Shown piece after piece: positions 12,730-13,414 of a stretch of 13,414 nt of DNA. The notes beneath the pieces are model-generated. The model did not search any database. It was not told the origin of the DNA and was given only the letters and a program-made list of their open reading frames with translations. The translations under genes were made by a program, and so were the position numbers. Each line of letters opens with the position of its first letter. The stretch's first letter is position 1. The stretch comes from Clostridia bacterium. Lineage in GTDB: Bacteria > Bacillota > Clostridia > Oscillospirales > Acutalibacteraceae. The stretch lies in assembly GCA_017382915.1 (NCBI GenBank), contig JAFNZJ010000092.1, positions 1-13,414 on the forward strand, in the 5' to 3' direction.

Positions 12730-13414
12730 TTACCTGTCTTTAAATTTGTTGCTGCGAACCGGGTGACGCAGCTTGCGAAGTGCCTTTGCTTCAATTTGGC
12801 GGATACGCTCACGGGTAACATTAAACTCACTACCAACCTCTTCCAAGGTGTGACATCTGCCATCCTTAAGACCAAAGCGAAGTCTTATAACAGCCTCCTC
12901 CCTAGGGGTTAGGGTGTGAAGTACGCTATCAATATCCTCATTGGTTATGGTTTTAAGTGCGGCATCATCGGGGGCCATAGCATCCTCATCACGGATAAAG
13001 TCCATAAGTCGGCTATCCTCCTCCGGACCGATGGGTGTTTCCATTGAAACGGGCTCCTGTGCGACACGCATAATTTCACGCACTCGCTCAACCGAAAGCT
13101 CCATTTTTTCGGCAATCATCTCTTCAGTGGGCTCTTGACCGTTTTCGTGTAAAAGCTGGCTTTGAACCTTTTTAAGGCGATTTATGGTCTCCACCATATG
13201 AACAGGTATACGAATTGTTCTGGCCTGGTCGGCAATGGCACGGGTTATTGCCTGACGAATCCACCAGGTTGCGTAGGTTGAAAACTTAAAGCCCTTGGTG
13301 TGGTCAAACTTTTCAACCGCTTTGATAAGACCAACATTACCCTCTTGAATAAGGTCAAGAAAATGCATTCCTCTACCAACATATTTTTTGGCAATACTTA
13401 CAACAAGGCGCAGG
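12730..13414 (-). CDS. rpoD: RNA polymerase primary sigma factor (sigma-70/sigma-A), 3' part
   Basis: The C-terminal 227 residues of the housekeeping sigma factor; the gene runs off the right edge of the window. The reading frame continues upstream of the first visible ATG (13368) with LRLVVSIAKKYVGRG, the conserved region 2.1/2.2 sequence, so that ATG is internal. Region 2.3-2.4 is seen in STYATWWIRQAITRAIADQARTIRIPVHM, region 3 follows (ETINRLKKVQSQLL... PVSMETPIG), and region 4.2 is TLEEVGSEFNVTRERIRQIEAKALRKLRHP with the -35-reading helix. It ends in RSNKFKDR. Region 2.4 and 4.2 residues match recognition of TATAAT and TTGACA, consistent with the strong promoters in this window. The Rrf2 gene follows with almost no gap. 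Confidence 0.97.
   Translation of the reverse strand, partial: LRLVVSIAKKYVGRGMHFLDLIQEGNVGLIKAVEKFDHTKGFKFSTYATWWIRQAITRAIADQARTIRIPVHMVETINRLKKVQSQLLHENGQEPTEEMIAEKMELSVERVREIMRVAQEPVSMETPIGPEEDSRLMDFIRDEDAMAPDDAALKTITNEDIDSVLHTLTPREEAVIRLRFGLKDGRCHTLEEVGSEFNVTRERIRQIEAKALRKLRHPVRSNKFKDR

Noticed and set aside
13366..13368. ATG at 13368 as a start for a short sigma factor
   Set aside because: The frame continues upstream with conserved sigma region 2 sequence to the window edge, so this methionine is internal.

Overview
The window looks like a chromosomal segment of an anaerobic, low-to-moderate GC Clostridia member, plausibly an uncultured gut or rumen Oscillospirales/Ruminococcaceae-type bacterium. 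The grounds are a Firmicutes-type T-box leader, strong GGAGG ribosome binding sites, ferredoxin-dependent indolepyruvate oxidoreductase, a glycyl-radical-activase-like radical SAM protein, and a housekeeping sigma factor with a clostridial-looking tail. This placement is inference; no marker gene was searched. Every gene except the radical SAM gene is on the minus strand.

Region 1 (41-4257, minus): a compact operon iorA-iorB-paaK-ACT protein. It has its own extended -10 promoter and ends in a strong intrinsic terminator at 41-77. IorAB interconverts aryl-pyruvates and aryl-acetyl-CoA using ferredoxin, PaaK interconverts aryl-acetates and their CoA esters, and the double-ACT protein is a probable amino-acid sensor.

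Region 2 (4384-9144, minus): a T-box tRNA-sensing leader (promoter at 9116-9144, terminator at 8795-8828) precedes a second AMP-forming acyl-CoA ligase, a sodium:solute symporter and a Gfo/Idh/MocA oxidoreductase. The specifier codon reads best as UAC (Tyr), with ACC (Thr) as the alternative. The oxidoreductase gene is flanked by two copies of a small hairpin repeat (4230-4257 and 5424-5449). One copy contains the -35 box of the iorA promoter.

Taken together, regions 1 and 2 suggest a locus for taking up aryl acids, activating them to CoA esters and carboxylating them reductively to aromatic amino-acid precursors. T-box control would fit this anabolic direction better than plain fermentation of aromatic amino acids. 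That is the most interesting hypothesis in the window and is not proven here.

Region 3 (9197-11489): a radical SAM gene on the plus strand, driven by a perfect consensus promoter, converges on an apparently isolated L-rhamnose isomerase gene with its own promoter. The two share a bidirectional terminator at 10134-10158.

Region 4 (11500-13414, minus): the end of the primary sigma factor gene rpoD runs off the window edge. It is followed almost without gaps by an Rrf2-family regulator with Fe-S-type cysteines, a small TSCPD-domain protein and an unrecognised 184-residue protein. No tRNA, rRNA, CRISPR array, prophage or transposase gene was seen.
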